Positions 1-6,546 of a stretch of 6,939 bases of DNA are shown here, piece after piece (the stretch's first letter is position 1; each line of letters begins with the position of its first letter). This DNA comes from an uncultured beta proteobacterium. Its GTDB lineage: Bacteria > Pseudomonadota > Gammaproteobacteria > Burkholderiales > Burkholderiaceae. The stretch covers positions 1 to 6,939 of the forward strand of contig CAIYZI010000193.1 of assembly GCA_903930665.1 (NCBI GenBank), in the 5' to 3' direction. The position numbers and the translations under genes are program-made. The notes beneath the pieces are model-generated. The model saw nothing but the letters and a program-made list of their open reading frames with translations, was not told where the DNA came from and did no database searches.

Positions 1-528
1 GAGGAAGCGATCCACAACTACCATGCTCAGTAGAGCTAAGATCGCAACCAGCCAGAAATACTCAAACTCTGAAGCTGTTGATCCTAAGATCTGAGGTAAG
101 GGCAACTTAATACCCATAGGTCCTTCAGTTAACCATGTCATCTCATTAATCAAGATTTGCACAATGGTTCCGAAAGCTAAAGTCACCATTGCCAAATAAG
201 GACCAACAACCTTCAAGGCTGGCAAAGCCAATAAGCCACCGAAGATTGATGTGATGATGATGGCTGCAGGTATGGTTACCCAAATTGGCATGCCGAAATG
301 GATGAATAGAACGCCAGCCGTATACGAACCAATACCAAATAAACCCGCGTGACCTAAAGAAACTTGGCCAACATAACCAACAACAATATCCAATCCAAAC
401 AAAAGGATGATGTAAATCAAAATGGTTTCAGCAAGATGGATGTAATACGGGTTGTGCACCGCAAGCGAAAATCCAAGCAAAGCTAAAACAGCAATGAAAA
501 CGGGGAGAGTAGACTTCAATTTCATCAT
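1..528 (-). CDS. livM: Branched-chain amino-acid ABC transporter permease LivM, C-terminus cut by window edge
   Basis: Inner-membrane permease subunit of a LIV/HAAT-type ABC importer; pairs with LivH to form the channel for branched-chain or related amino acids. I translated 176 codons from the minus strand with no stop before position 1, so roughly the N-terminal half of a protein usually 300-400 residues long is present. The first 25 residues and residues about 34-50 are hydrophobic membrane segments. The LivM signature follows at residues 51-70 (GYVGQVSLGHAG, then FGIGSYT), with LAMVTLAFGTIVQ at 112-124 and the family block LTEGPMGI at 133-140. Further membrane stretches lie at about 84-102 and 157-172. 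The start ATG (526-528) overlaps the livH stop in the arrangement TAATG, so translation is probably coupled. An AAGAAAG purine run lies just upstream, inside livH. A second ATG follows immediately and could also serve. The ATPase genes livG and livF would be expected beyond the left edge. Confidence 0.93.
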   Translation of the reverse strand, partial: MMKLKSTLPVFIAVLALLGFSLAVHNPYYIHLAETILIYIILLFGLDIVVGYVGQVSLGHAGLFGIGSYTAGVLFIHFGMPIWVTIPAAIIITSIFGGLLALPALKVVGPYLAMVTLAFGTIVQILINEMTWLTEGPMGIKLPLPQILGSTASEFEYFWLVAILALLSMVVVDRFL

Positions 529-1406
529 TAAACTTTCTTGATTGCAGATTTACCGAAGAGACCTGATGGTTTGTACGCAAGTACAAGCAAGAGCAAGAGC
601 AATCCAGGTACATCTTTGTAGCCGGTAGAGATATAGAAACCAGTTGCAGTTTCAACAATCCCTAATATCAAGCCACCCACAATAATTCCGAGACCACTAG
701 AAAGGCCACCAATAATCGCCACCGCAAACGCTTTCAAACCCAATGCGCCGCCCATGGTTGCGCCAGTTAAGGTTAATGGGGCAATCAACACACCAGCAAA
801 AGCTGCTGTTAAAGAAGAGAGTGCGTATGAGAAAGTAATGACCATGCTGGTATTAATGCCCATGAGGCCAGCTGCATCACGATCGTTTGCTGTCGCAACA
901 ACGGCTTTACCATAAATCGTTTTGCGGTTGAAGAACTCCACAAGCAACATCATCGCTAACGCACCAAACACCACCAAAATTTCCATTGGCATGATATTAG
1001 CGCCAAAGAAATTAATAGGATCCGTACTTAATGGGGATGGGAACGGCAATGCATCACGACCCCAGATATTTTCAGCAACGTTTTTGAAAATAATACCGAG
1101 AGCGATCGTGGACATAATCCAACCAAACTCAGACTTAATTTTAATTGCGGGGCGAACACCGATGAGCTCTACAACACCACCTTGAATCATGCCGAATGCA
1201 CACACCACTGGAATCATTAACCAATAGTTCATTCCCAAGGTATCTACGCATGTTAGGCCAACTAAAGCACCCAACATTAAGGCTTCACCTTGACCGAAGT
1301 TTAAAGTGCCTGAAGTGGCAAAGGTGAGCTGAAAGCCGAAAGCAATGACCGCATAGATCATGCCTACCGCTATACCGCTCGAAAGGATTTGTGAAAGGAT
1401 ATCCAT
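528..1406 (-). CDS. livH: Branched-chain amino-acid ABC transporter permease LivH
   Basis: Integral-membrane permease of the LIV/HAAT family, partner of LivM. At 292 residues it has the normal full length. The N-terminus (MDILSQILSSGIAVG) leads into the family motif SGTLNFGQGEALMLGA at residues 32-47. About eight hydrophobic segments are visible. The cytoplasmic loop at about 166-185 (GKAVVATANDRDAAGLMGIN) corresponds to the EAA-like region that contacts the ATPase. It is followed by the glycine-rich block AFAVAIIGGLSSGLG (226-240) and the C-terminal AYKPSGLFG (277-285), all typical of LivH. The ATG start is preceded by AGGT about 8 bases upstream, a usable ribosome site. It shares one base with livM downstream and lies 155 bases behind the binding-protein gene, with a hairpin in between. 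The sequence shows the transport class but not the substrate; branched-chain amino acids are the default, and amides or short peptides are possible. Confidence 0.95.
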   Translation of the reverse strand: MDILSQILSSGIAVGMIYAVIAFGFQLTFATSGTLNFGQGEALMLGALVGLTCVDTLGMNYWLMIPVVCAFGMIQGGVVELIGVRPAIKIKSEFGWIMSTIALGIIFKNVAENIWGRDALPFPSPLSTDPINFFGANIMPMEILVVFGALAMMLLVEFFNRKTIYGKAVVATANDRDAAGLMGINTSMVITFSYALSSLTAAFAGVLIAPLTLTGATMGGALGLKAFAVAIIGGLSSGLGIIVGGLILGIVETATGFYISTGYKDVPGLLLLLLVLAYKPSGLFGKSAIKKV

Positions 1407-1465
1407 TATGTAGACCTAAAAATTCTTAAAACTGTTTTATTGATGAATTCGAAATTGTAAGGAAA

Positions 1466-1486
1466 ACGCCGCTTTTTGGGCGGCGT
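1466..1486 (-). terminator. GC-rich hairpin between binding-protein gene and livH, probable partial terminator
   Basis: A perfect 7-bp stem (ACGCCGC at 1466-1472 pairing with GCGGCGT at 1480-1486) with a 7-base loop lies 76 bases past the stop codon of the binding-protein gene. On the minus strand it is followed by only four T before CC (the first pairs in the stem), so the U-tract is short and readthrough into livH is likely. In many LIV operons the binding-protein message outnumbers the permease message, and a leaky hairpin here would do that. On the plus strand the stem is followed by TCTAC and six T, which would end any antisense transcript. Alternatively it is an RNA-stabilising 3' structure. 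Confidence 0.65.
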
Positions 1487-1561
1487 CTACTTTTTTACAA
1501 GTTGTGAAACGCAGAATAAGTAATGAAATTCTTTTGAAATCCAGGACTTATGAATGGTTAC

Positions 1562-2758
1562 TTATTTCTTCTTAGAGCCTTTAGGTGCAGCATCTTCGGC
1601 GTTCAAGAACTCAACACGTCCATTCTCTACTACGCCCATCACTACATCATTAGCAGAAGAAATTGCTTCATGATTGGTTGCACTAAATGGCTTGTTGTAA
1701 GTCGTTACAACACCATCTACAGGAGCTTTCAAATTTTGCAAGGCTTCCAAAATTTTTGGTCCTTCAGTGCTATTAGCTTGCTTGATTGCGGCAGCCAATA
1801 AATAAACAGAATCGTATCCTTGAGCAGCAGAAACTGGGGAAGCAATATTGTTATTTTTTGGCTTGAACTCTTTAAGGTAAGCTTCTTGGAAGGCTTTACG
1901 CTTAGGTGTTGTAGAAGGTGTCTGAATATAAGTCTCAGGCATCGTTGCACCGTTACCATTTTTACCAGCTGTATCAATGAAGCTAGCCATGGACAAAGTC
2001 CAGCTACCGATCATTGGCTTTTTCCAGCCCAACTTAGACATACCGTTAGCAATTTGCGCCAACTCAGGTCCAATTGCATAAGTCAAAATCACTTCTGCAC
2101 CAGCATTTTTGGCTTTGAGTAACTGGGATGTCATATCCACATCACCAATATTGAATTTCTCTTCAGCAACCGGAGTAACACCATAAGTCTTCAATGCTTT
2201 TTCTAGATCTTCACGACCCAACTGACCGTAGTTTGTAGAGTCAGCCAAAATTGCAACCTTCTTCAAACCACGCTTTTCAACCGCTTCTTTTGCGATCATA
2301 GGTGCTTGAATATTATCGGCAGCAGCATTACGGAAGATGTAATTTTCTGGAGCATTAGGGAATTGATGCGTGATCATGGTCCCAGTAGCAACGTTATTCA
2401 AAACAGGAATCTTGGCATCTTGATAAAAACGCTGGGAAGCCAAAGCAACACCAGTGTTCACAAAGCCTAAAGTTGCAACCACTTTTTCGTTGTTGATCAA
2501 CTCTTGAGCGATTTGTACTCCACGCTCATTTTTCGCCTCATCATCACGCTCGAGCAACACAATTTTGTTGCCATTAATACCGCCAGCGGCATTAATTTCT
2601 TTAGCAGCTAAACGCACACCATCACGCATGCTGACACCCATTGAGGATGAGCCGCCTGTGTACGGGCCAGTTACACCAACTTTAATATCGGCAGCGTAAG
2701 CACCGGTTGAGAGCATTCCAGCTGTTACTACCGCGAAAATGTGACGACGAATATTCAT
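1562..2758 (-). CDS. livJ: Branched-chain amino-acid ABC transporter periplasmic substrate-binding protein (LivJ/LivK-like)
   Basis: Periplasmic type-I solute-binding protein (Peripla_BP_6 / leucine-binding fold) that captures ligand and delivers it to LivHM. The 398 residues begin with a Sec signal peptide: NIRRH, a hydrophobic core, then GAYA with likely cleavage after residue 22 (mature start ADIKVGV). No lipobox cysteine is present, so it should be soluble. Family landmarks are VTGPYTGGSSSMG (29-41), the block DGVRLAAKEINAAGGI (46-61), the ligand-pocket region FVNTGVALASQ (99-109), STNYGQLGREDLEKAL (174-189) and AQGYDSVYLLAAAI (312-325). It ends in a lysine-rich tail (GSKKK) after an Ala/Asp-rich stretch, slightly unusual for this family. 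The ATG is supported by GGAG at 2764-2767, six bases upstream. It is the first gene of the transport cluster. The ligand cannot be assigned, since this family also includes receptors for aromatic acids and amides, so the symbol is by class. Confidence 0.93.
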   Translation of the reverse strand: MNIRRHIFAVVTAGMLSTGAYAADIKVGVTGPYTGGSSSMGVSMRDGVRLAAKEINAAGGINGNKIVLLERDDEAKNERGVQIAQELINNEKVVATLGFVNTGVALASQRFYQDAKIPVLNNVATGTMITHQFPNAPENYIFRNAAADNIQAPMIAKEAVEKRGLKKVAILADSTNYGQLGREDLEKALKTYGVTPVAEEKFNIGDVDMTSQLLKAKNAGAEVILTYAIGPELAQIANGMSKLGWKKPMIGSWTLSMASFIDTAGKNGNGATMPETYIQTPSTTPKRKAFQEAYLKEFKPKNNNIASPVSAAQGYDSVYLLAAAIKQANSTEGPKILEALQNLKAPVDGVVTTYNKPFSATNHEAISSANDVVMGVVENGRVEFLNAEDAAPKGSKKK

Positions 2759-2800
2759 AATGTCTCCATGACTAAAACTAGTAATTTGATTAAATACTTT

Positions 2801-2829
2801 TTTATAGGTACTACATGTAACGAGAAACT
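2801..2829 (-). promoter_or_regulatory. Candidate sigma-70 promoter for the binding-protein gene
   Basis: On the minus strand a TATAAA (2801-2806) would be a good -10 box about 42 bases before the ATG. The -35 side is poor: TTTCTC or GTTTCT at a 15-16 base spacing, or AGTTTC at 17. A separate TTAACA lies further upstream but lacks a matching -10. The 169-base gap between eamA and this gene makes an independent promoter likely. Its exact position is only a guess. Confidence 0.25.
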
Positions 2830-2927
2830 ATCTTACTGTTAATACGGATGCAAAAAAAGGGCTTTGTATGAGGGTTTTCCTTAGTCTTCTGCATTAAACA
2901 ACACAGTCAAATAACTCCATTAGCTAA

Positions 2928-3860
2928 CTAAGCTATTAAGTTGCGAAGTCGCAAACGAAGGCTGGGCCAAAAAAGATTAATCACCAAGCCAGTGATCACC
3001 AATCCGGCTGCAAGAACTTTCCAGAGTGGTAATGACTCGCCTAAAAAATAGGCAGATGCCCCCATTCCAAAAATGGGTACTAGTAAGGGTGCCGGGGCTA
3101 CCACTGCCGCTGGGTGTTTGGACAATAACCAACCCCATGCGGCGTAACCAAATAGCGTATTTCCCCAGGACTGCCAGAGCACCCCAATCCAGGCGCCTAC
3201 TGGCGCTGCCAAGATGACGCCACTTAAATGATCGGCGCCACCCTCAAAGAAATAAGAGATGAGCGCCAAAGGTGGAACAGAAAACGCACTTGCCCAAACA
3301 ACATAGGAAAGCATATTGATAGAACCCGCTTGACGACTGACGGTATTTGCAGCCCCCCAAGACAATCCAGCAAAAACCACCAAAGCTAGACCTAAGAAGC
3401 TTGTGCTCACATCAGTGTGCACTGCAATAATTAGCAAACCCGTCATTGCTACAGCCACGGCTACGGCTTGATAAAACCGCAGCCCCTCCCTGGCAAAAAA
3501 CATGGCAAAGCCAATCGTAAAAAAGACTTGGGTCTGAATAACCAAGGAAGCTAAGCCTGGGGATATCTGCCCATTAATCGCGTAATACATCACCCCAAAC
3601 TGCCCTACCCCAGTAAATAGCCCATAAAGGCAAAGACTTAGCCAACCTACCTTAGGCTTTGGCACAAAGAAAATAGCTGGCAATAAAGCAAATACATACC
3701 GCAGTGCAGCAAATAAGAATGGTGGAAATACACTCAGGCAATTTTTAATGACTACAAAGTTTGTTCCCCATACAGCAACAATTGCTAATGCCAGCAACAT
3801 ATGGCTTGCTGGCAAATGGGGATTTTTATGAATTGCTACGCGAGAGGTATTCACAAGCAA
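2928..3860 (-). CDS. eamA: EamA-family (DMT superfamily) exporter, similar to the E. coli O-acetylserine/cysteine exporter
   Basis: Inner-membrane drug/metabolite transporter with two EamA repeats of about five membrane helices each (roughly residues 22-147 and 155-297). Motifs I recall from E. coli EamA (YdeD) are present: VWGTNFVVIK (30-39), PAIFFVPKPK (61-70), GLASLVIQTQVFFT (102-115), SWGAANT (167-173) and APAPLLVPIFGM (255-266). These argue for the cysteine/O-acetylserine-type subgroup, although the true substrate is unproven. The chosen start is a TTG six bases past the stop of the GMC gene, which suggests translational coupling because no Shine-Dalgarno is visible. A GTG two codons later (3852-3854) or ATG codon 21 (3798-3800) are real alternatives, and E. 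coli EamA begins near the latter. The C-terminus is arginine-rich (LRLRLRNLIA), fitting a cytoplasmic tail. No T-rich terminator hairpin follows. Confidence 0.85.
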   Translation of the reverse strand: MLVNTSRVAIHKNPHLPASHMLLALAIVAVWGTNFVVIKNCLSVFPPFLFAALRYVFALLPAIFFVPKPKVGWLSLCLYGLFTGVGQFGVMYYAINGQISPGLASLVIQTQVFFTIGFAMFFAREGLRFYQAVAVAVAMTGLLIIAVHTDVSTSFLGLALVVFAGLSWGAANTVSRQAGSINMLSYVVWASAFSVPPLALISYFFEGGADHLSGVILAAPVGAWIGVLWQSWGNTLFGYAAWGWLLSKHPAAVVAPAPLLVPIFGMGASAYFLGESLPLWKVLAAGLVITGLVINLFWPSLRLRLRNLIA

Positions 3861-3866
3861 TAAAAC

Positions 3867-5486
3867 TTAAGTCAGAAGCTCAGCAACACGCTGCGCAATC
3901 ATCATCGTTGGTGCGGCTGTATTGCCCGACGTAATGGTTGGCATAGCAGAAGCGTCCACCACACGTAGATGATGAATTCCCCTAACCCGCAACTCTGAAT
4001 CGAGCACTGCCATCGGGTCATCAGTTCGACCCATCTTGCAGGTACCTACCGGATGAAAGATTGTTGTGCCAATATCGCCCGCCGCTTTAATGAGCTCATC
4101 CTCGGTTTGATATTGCACGCCAGGTTTGTATTCTTCTGGAAAATGGGGCTGGAGCGCGGGGCTTTGAACAATTTGGCGTGTTAAGCGCAATGCCTCAGCC
4201 GCAACCTTTCGGTCTTCCTCAGTAGATAAATAGTTTGGCGCAATGATTGGCGCAGCTTCTGGATCCACTGAATTGATATGAACACTGCCGCGAGAAGTTG
4301 GGCGTAAATTACACACGCTCGCTGTAAACGCATTAAACGCATGCAAGTCTTCACCAAACTTTTCTAAAGACAGTGGCTGTACATGGTATTCAAGGTTGGC
4401 TGATTTTTGTTCTGGGGAGCTATATGCAAAAGCGCCCAGTTGCGATGGGGCCATGGACATAGGGCCAGAGCGTTTGAGGATGTACTCTAGGCCAATCATC
4501 ATCTTGCCAAACAAAGAATTGGCTTTGGTATTGAGGGTTTTAATGCCACTAACTTTATAGACCATGCGTAATTGCAGATGGTCTTGTAAGTTTTCACCCA
4601 CTCCAGGCAAGTCACTTAAGACGGGAATACCCAGGTCATTGAGTCTTTTTGCAGACCCAATTCCAGAGCGCTCTAAAATTTGGACACTGCCAATCGCGCC
4701 CGCGGATAACAAGACTTCTCCGCCCTGATCTATTGCGCAATGCGCTTCAAGCACCGCCCCATCTTTTGTATATTGCACGCCATAACAATTTTTTGATACT
4801 GGATCGATCAATAATTTATTCACAAGCGCTTGGGTAATCACGGTGAGATTTTGACGTTTAGATGCATCTCGCAAAAAAGCTTTTGAGGTATTTAAGCGCC
4901 AACCATCTCGCTGACTGACATCAAAATACCCCACACCAAAGTTATCGCCCTGATTAAAGTCATCAGATGCCGGAATACCCGCCTCAACAGCAGCCTGCTT
5001 AAAAACATCCATTACCGGCCAACGCAAACGCTGCTTAGAAACGGTCCATTCACCACCTTTGCCATGCCATTCATTTGCGGCACCGTGATAGTCCTCAAAC
5101 TGTTTGTAGCGTTTGAGTGCATTTTGCCAAGACCAAGAATCATCACCAGTAGCCTGGACCCAGGACTCATAATCTCCAGCTTGGCCACGCATATAAATCA
5201 TGCCATTAATAGATGAGCAGCCACCAAGCACTCTACCGCGTGGATAAAGTAGGGAACGGCCATTTAAGCCGCTCTCTTTTGCCGTACGAAAGCGCCAGTC
5301 TGCCCGCGGATTGTCAATGCAATAGAGGTAACCGACTGGAACATGAATCCAAATGTAATTGTCATTTTTACCAGCTTCAATCAGTAAAACTCGCTTCTGA
5401 GGATTCTCAGACAAACGTTTGGCGAGTAAACACCCTGCACTGCCTGCGCCAATGATGATGTAGTCGTATGTATTGATTTGCGTCAT
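3867..5486 (-). CDS. GMC-family FAD-dependent oxidoreductase (choline/alcohol dehydrogenase-like)
   Basis: A flavoprotein of the glucose-methanol-choline family, which oxidises primary alcohols using bound FAD and in bacteria usually passes electrons to the respiratory chain. Its 539 residues match the usual length for choline-dehydrogenase-like members. The Rossmann FAD motif is at the N-terminus (DYIIIGAGSAG, glycines 13, 15, 18) with the ribose-binding EAG at 37-39. GMC signature 1 is at about 84-101 (GRVLGGCSSINGMIYMRG) and signature 2 at 263-277 (GAIGSVQILERSGIG). GENLQDHL (297-304) is also conserved. The catalytic pair appears intact: His478 in FHPVGTCKMG and Asn522 in ITSGNTAAP. No signal peptide is seen, so it is probably cytoplasmic or peripheral. 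ATG is the start; the ribosome site is weak (GAGA about 10 bases upstream). It is probably co-transcribed with eamA. Substrate is unknown: the family includes choline, alkanol and polyethylene-glycol dehydrogenases, and no betaine-aldehyde dehydrogenase lies nearby to favour choline. Confidence 0.92.
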   Translation of the reverse strand: MTQINTYDYIIIGAGSAGCLLAKRLSENPQKRVLLIEAGKNDNYIWIHVPVGYLYCIDNPRADWRFRTAKESGLNGRSLLYPRGRVLGGCSSINGMIYMRGQAGDYESWVQATGDDSWSWQNALKRYKQFEDYHGAANEWHGKGGEWTVSKQRLRWPVMDVFKQAAVEAGIPASDDFNQGDNFGVGYFDVSQRDGWRLNTSKAFLRDASKRQNLTVITQALVNKLLIDPVSKNCYGVQYTKDGAVLEAHCAIDQGGEVLLSAGAIGSVQILERSGIGSAKRLNDLGIPVLSDLPGVGENLQDHLQLRMVYKVSGIKTLNTKANSLFGKMMIGLEYILKRSGPMSMAPSQLGAFAYSSPEQKSANLEYHVQPLSLEKFGEDLHAFNAFTASVCNLRPTSRGSVHINSVDPEAAPIIAPNYLSTEEDRKVAAEALRLTRQIVQSPALQPHFPEEYKPGVQYQTEDELIKAAGDIGTTIFHPVGTCKMGRTDDPMAVLDSELRVRGIHHLRVVDASAMPTITSGNTAAPTMMIAQRVAELLT

Positions 5487-5524
5487 TTGCTTGTCTCGTA
5501 TCTCTTAAATCTCTTTTATGGACT

Positions 5525-5576
5525 CATGTTCAGACATGTATATCGCTCTCTATTATTTACCAAACCAAAATTTTGG
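5525..5576 (-). promoter_or_regulatory. Candidate promoter and operator-like palindromes upstream of the GMC gene
   Basis: Within the 155-base divergent gap, the minus strand shows TTTGGT (5559-5564) and TATACA (5537-5542) separated by 16 bases, a plausible sigma-70 pair with the start about 50 bases before the GMC ATG. A perfect 12-base palindrome CCAAAATTTTGG (5565-5576) abuts the -35 box. An inverted repeat CATGT-TCAG-ACATG (5525-5538) touches the -10 box. Their placement fits binding of a dimeric regulator, but no regulator gene lies in the window and short AT-rich palindromes arise by chance. Confidence 0.3.
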
Positions 5577-5641
5577 GTAGATGAAAGCCCGAATTACTTA
5601 TGAACAACCTGATTAATGAGATACCCGTTTAAAATAGCGCC

Positions 5642-6169
5642 ATGCATGTCAATGAAAAGAATCGTACCCCTAAATTAGAAAACCCGAATGACGGTCCGAG
5701 TAAATCTGAGCTCAAGCGCCAAATGACTGAGCGCCAGAAGTTGGCTGAAGTATTGGCAGCATTAAGCAGTGATGCACTCAAAACCATCCCATTAGATGAG
5801 GCGATTAAAGCGGCTATCGCAGAAACCAACAAAATTAAGAGTTTTGAGGCTATTCGTCGTCACAAACAGTATCTTGGCAAACTCATGCGCTTTTTGGATG
5901 AAGGCGAGTTAGATGCTATTCAAAAACGCCTAGATGCGATTCAAGGCGTTAGTAAAGCCGAGACTGCGAAACTCCATCATCTAGAGAACTATCGTGACAA
6001 GCTGATTGCTAACGATGAAGCATTCACCAAAATGATTGAGCAATATCCAGATATGGATATTCAAAATATGCGCACCCTGATTCGTAATGCCCGTAAAGAA
6101 AAAGAGCAAAATAAGCCACCGAAGGCCTATCGCGAAATTTTCCGTGTTTTAAAAGATATGGGAATCTAA
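5642..6169 (+). CDS. darP: Ribosome biogenesis factor DarP (YjgA/DUF615)
   Basis: Cytoplasmic helical protein of the YjgA/DUF615 family. E. coli DarP is known to bind and help assemble the 50S ribosomal subunit. The 175 residues match the family length. After a variable polar N-terminus the conserved blocks appear in order: SKSELKRQM (20-28), LKTIPLDEAIKAAI (46-59), RRHKQYLGKLMR (72-83), HLENYRDKLI (113-122), and the C-terminal hallmark RTLIRNARKEKEQNKPP (144-160) followed by REIFRVLK (164-171). The protein is rich in lysine, arginine and glutamate, as expected for an RNA-associated helical protein. The start is secure: an in-frame TAA lies at 5630-5632 with no start codon between it and the ATG. 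No Shine-Dalgarno is visible and a TAAAAT lies six bases before the ATG, so a leaderless or very short-leader message is possible. It is transcribed away from the GMC gene and converges with the acyltransferase remnant. Confidence 0.94.
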   Translation: MHVNEKNRTPKLENPNDGPSKSELKRQMTERQKLAEVLAALSSDALKTIPLDEAIKAAIAETNKIKSFEAIRRHKQYLGKLMRFLDEGELDAIQKRLDAIQGVSKAETAKLHHLENYRDKLIANDEAFTKMIEQYPDMDIQNMRTLIRNARKEKEQNKPPKAYREIFRVLKDMGI

Positions 6170-6171
6170 GG

Positions 6172-6224
6172 AACTCAGGAAACTCAGGAACTTACCAGTT
6201 ACAAGTTACAAGCTTCAAGTTAGA
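6172..6224. repeat. Two adjacent short tandem repeats between darP and the acyltransferase remnant
   Basis: Just past the darP stop, the 9-base unit AACTCAGGA occurs twice in tandem (6172-6180 and 6181-6189). Eight bases on, a 7-base unit is repeated four times: AGTTACA at 6197-6203 and 6204-6210, then degenerate copies AGCTTCA (6211-6217) and AGTTAGA (6218-6224). The last copy contains the stop codon of the acyltransferase reading frame. No convincing terminator hairpin for darP is seen in this 50-base gap. Confidence 0.7.
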
Positions 6225-6516
6225 TTTTCAATTTCATCGATGGCAATTCTACCCATCGATATAAATAATTAGCCGCGCACCAGCTAGACATCAATACACC
6301 GAGCATTAGAAGCAAGGCAATTAGGCCATTTTCATGGGCAGCCAAGCCGGTAGCAATATAAATCGCATTCGCTAATAAGATAAATGAAAAGTGGATCAGG
6401 AAGGCGCAATAAGAACGCTGACTTCCCCAGGCAATCACCTTTAGCGCTTTTTTACTCAAGCCAGCTTTTAACGGTGGATAAGCTAAATTTCCCCACAAAA
6501 ATAAACCTAAAGCCAC
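6220..6516 (-). CDS. C-terminal remnant of an acyltransferase-3/OafA-like membrane protein, 5' end lost
   Basis: This minus-strand frame resembles only the last part of membrane acyltransferases (Acyltransferase_3 family), which transfer acyl groups to surface sugars and normally run about 350 residues or more. Visible are GSQRSYCAFLIHFSFILLANA (from residue about 31), the usual family pattern of serine-tyrosine followed by an LIHF helix, a second hydrophobic helix at about 66-82, and the closing ANYLYRWVELP (81-91), like the Tyr-x-x-x-Glu-x-Pro ending of the family. A GTG at 6514-6516 could start a 98-residue product. However, the frame is open without a start up to 6541 and still reads as membrane-protein sequence (FIIKGF before the GTG), where it meets a TAA at 6544-6546. 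I therefore take it as a truncated gene and not a small complete one. The catalytic N-terminal histidine region is missing. The break coincides with a sharp composition change. Confidence 0.6.
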   Translation of the reverse strand: MALGLFLWGNLAYPPLKAGLSKKALKVIAWGSQRSYCAFLIHFSFILLANAIYIATGLAAHENGLIALLLMLGVLMSSWCAANYLYRWVELPSMKLKI

Positions 6517-6546
6517 AAACCCCTTAATGATAAAATAAGTTGATTA

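Noticed and set aside
428..658. 76-codon minus-strand open frame across the livH/livM boundary
   Set aside because: It overlaps both permease genes in another frame, and the LivH and LivM motifs account for this DNA.
1820..2122. 100-codon plus-strand open frame inside the binding-protein gene
   Set aside because: It is antisense to a clear full-length solute-binding protein and has no recognisable motif.
2759..2927. Possible terminator after eamA, including the TAGCT/AGCTA inverted repeat at 2921-2935 and a run of seven T on the minus strand near 2851
   Set aside because: The inverted repeat has only a 5-bp stem and no T-tract behind it. The T-run has no stem in front of it.
3867..5486. Assigning the GMC gene as choline dehydrogenase betA
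   Set aside because: The family match is clear but members with different substrates share these motifs, and no betB, betI or choline transporter is visible.
6491..6523. CCCCACAAAA and AAACCCC resembling Euplotes telomere repeats (C4A4) near the junction
   Set aside because: The matches are single and imperfect with no tandem array, and lie within the acyltransferase reading frame, so chance is the better explanation.
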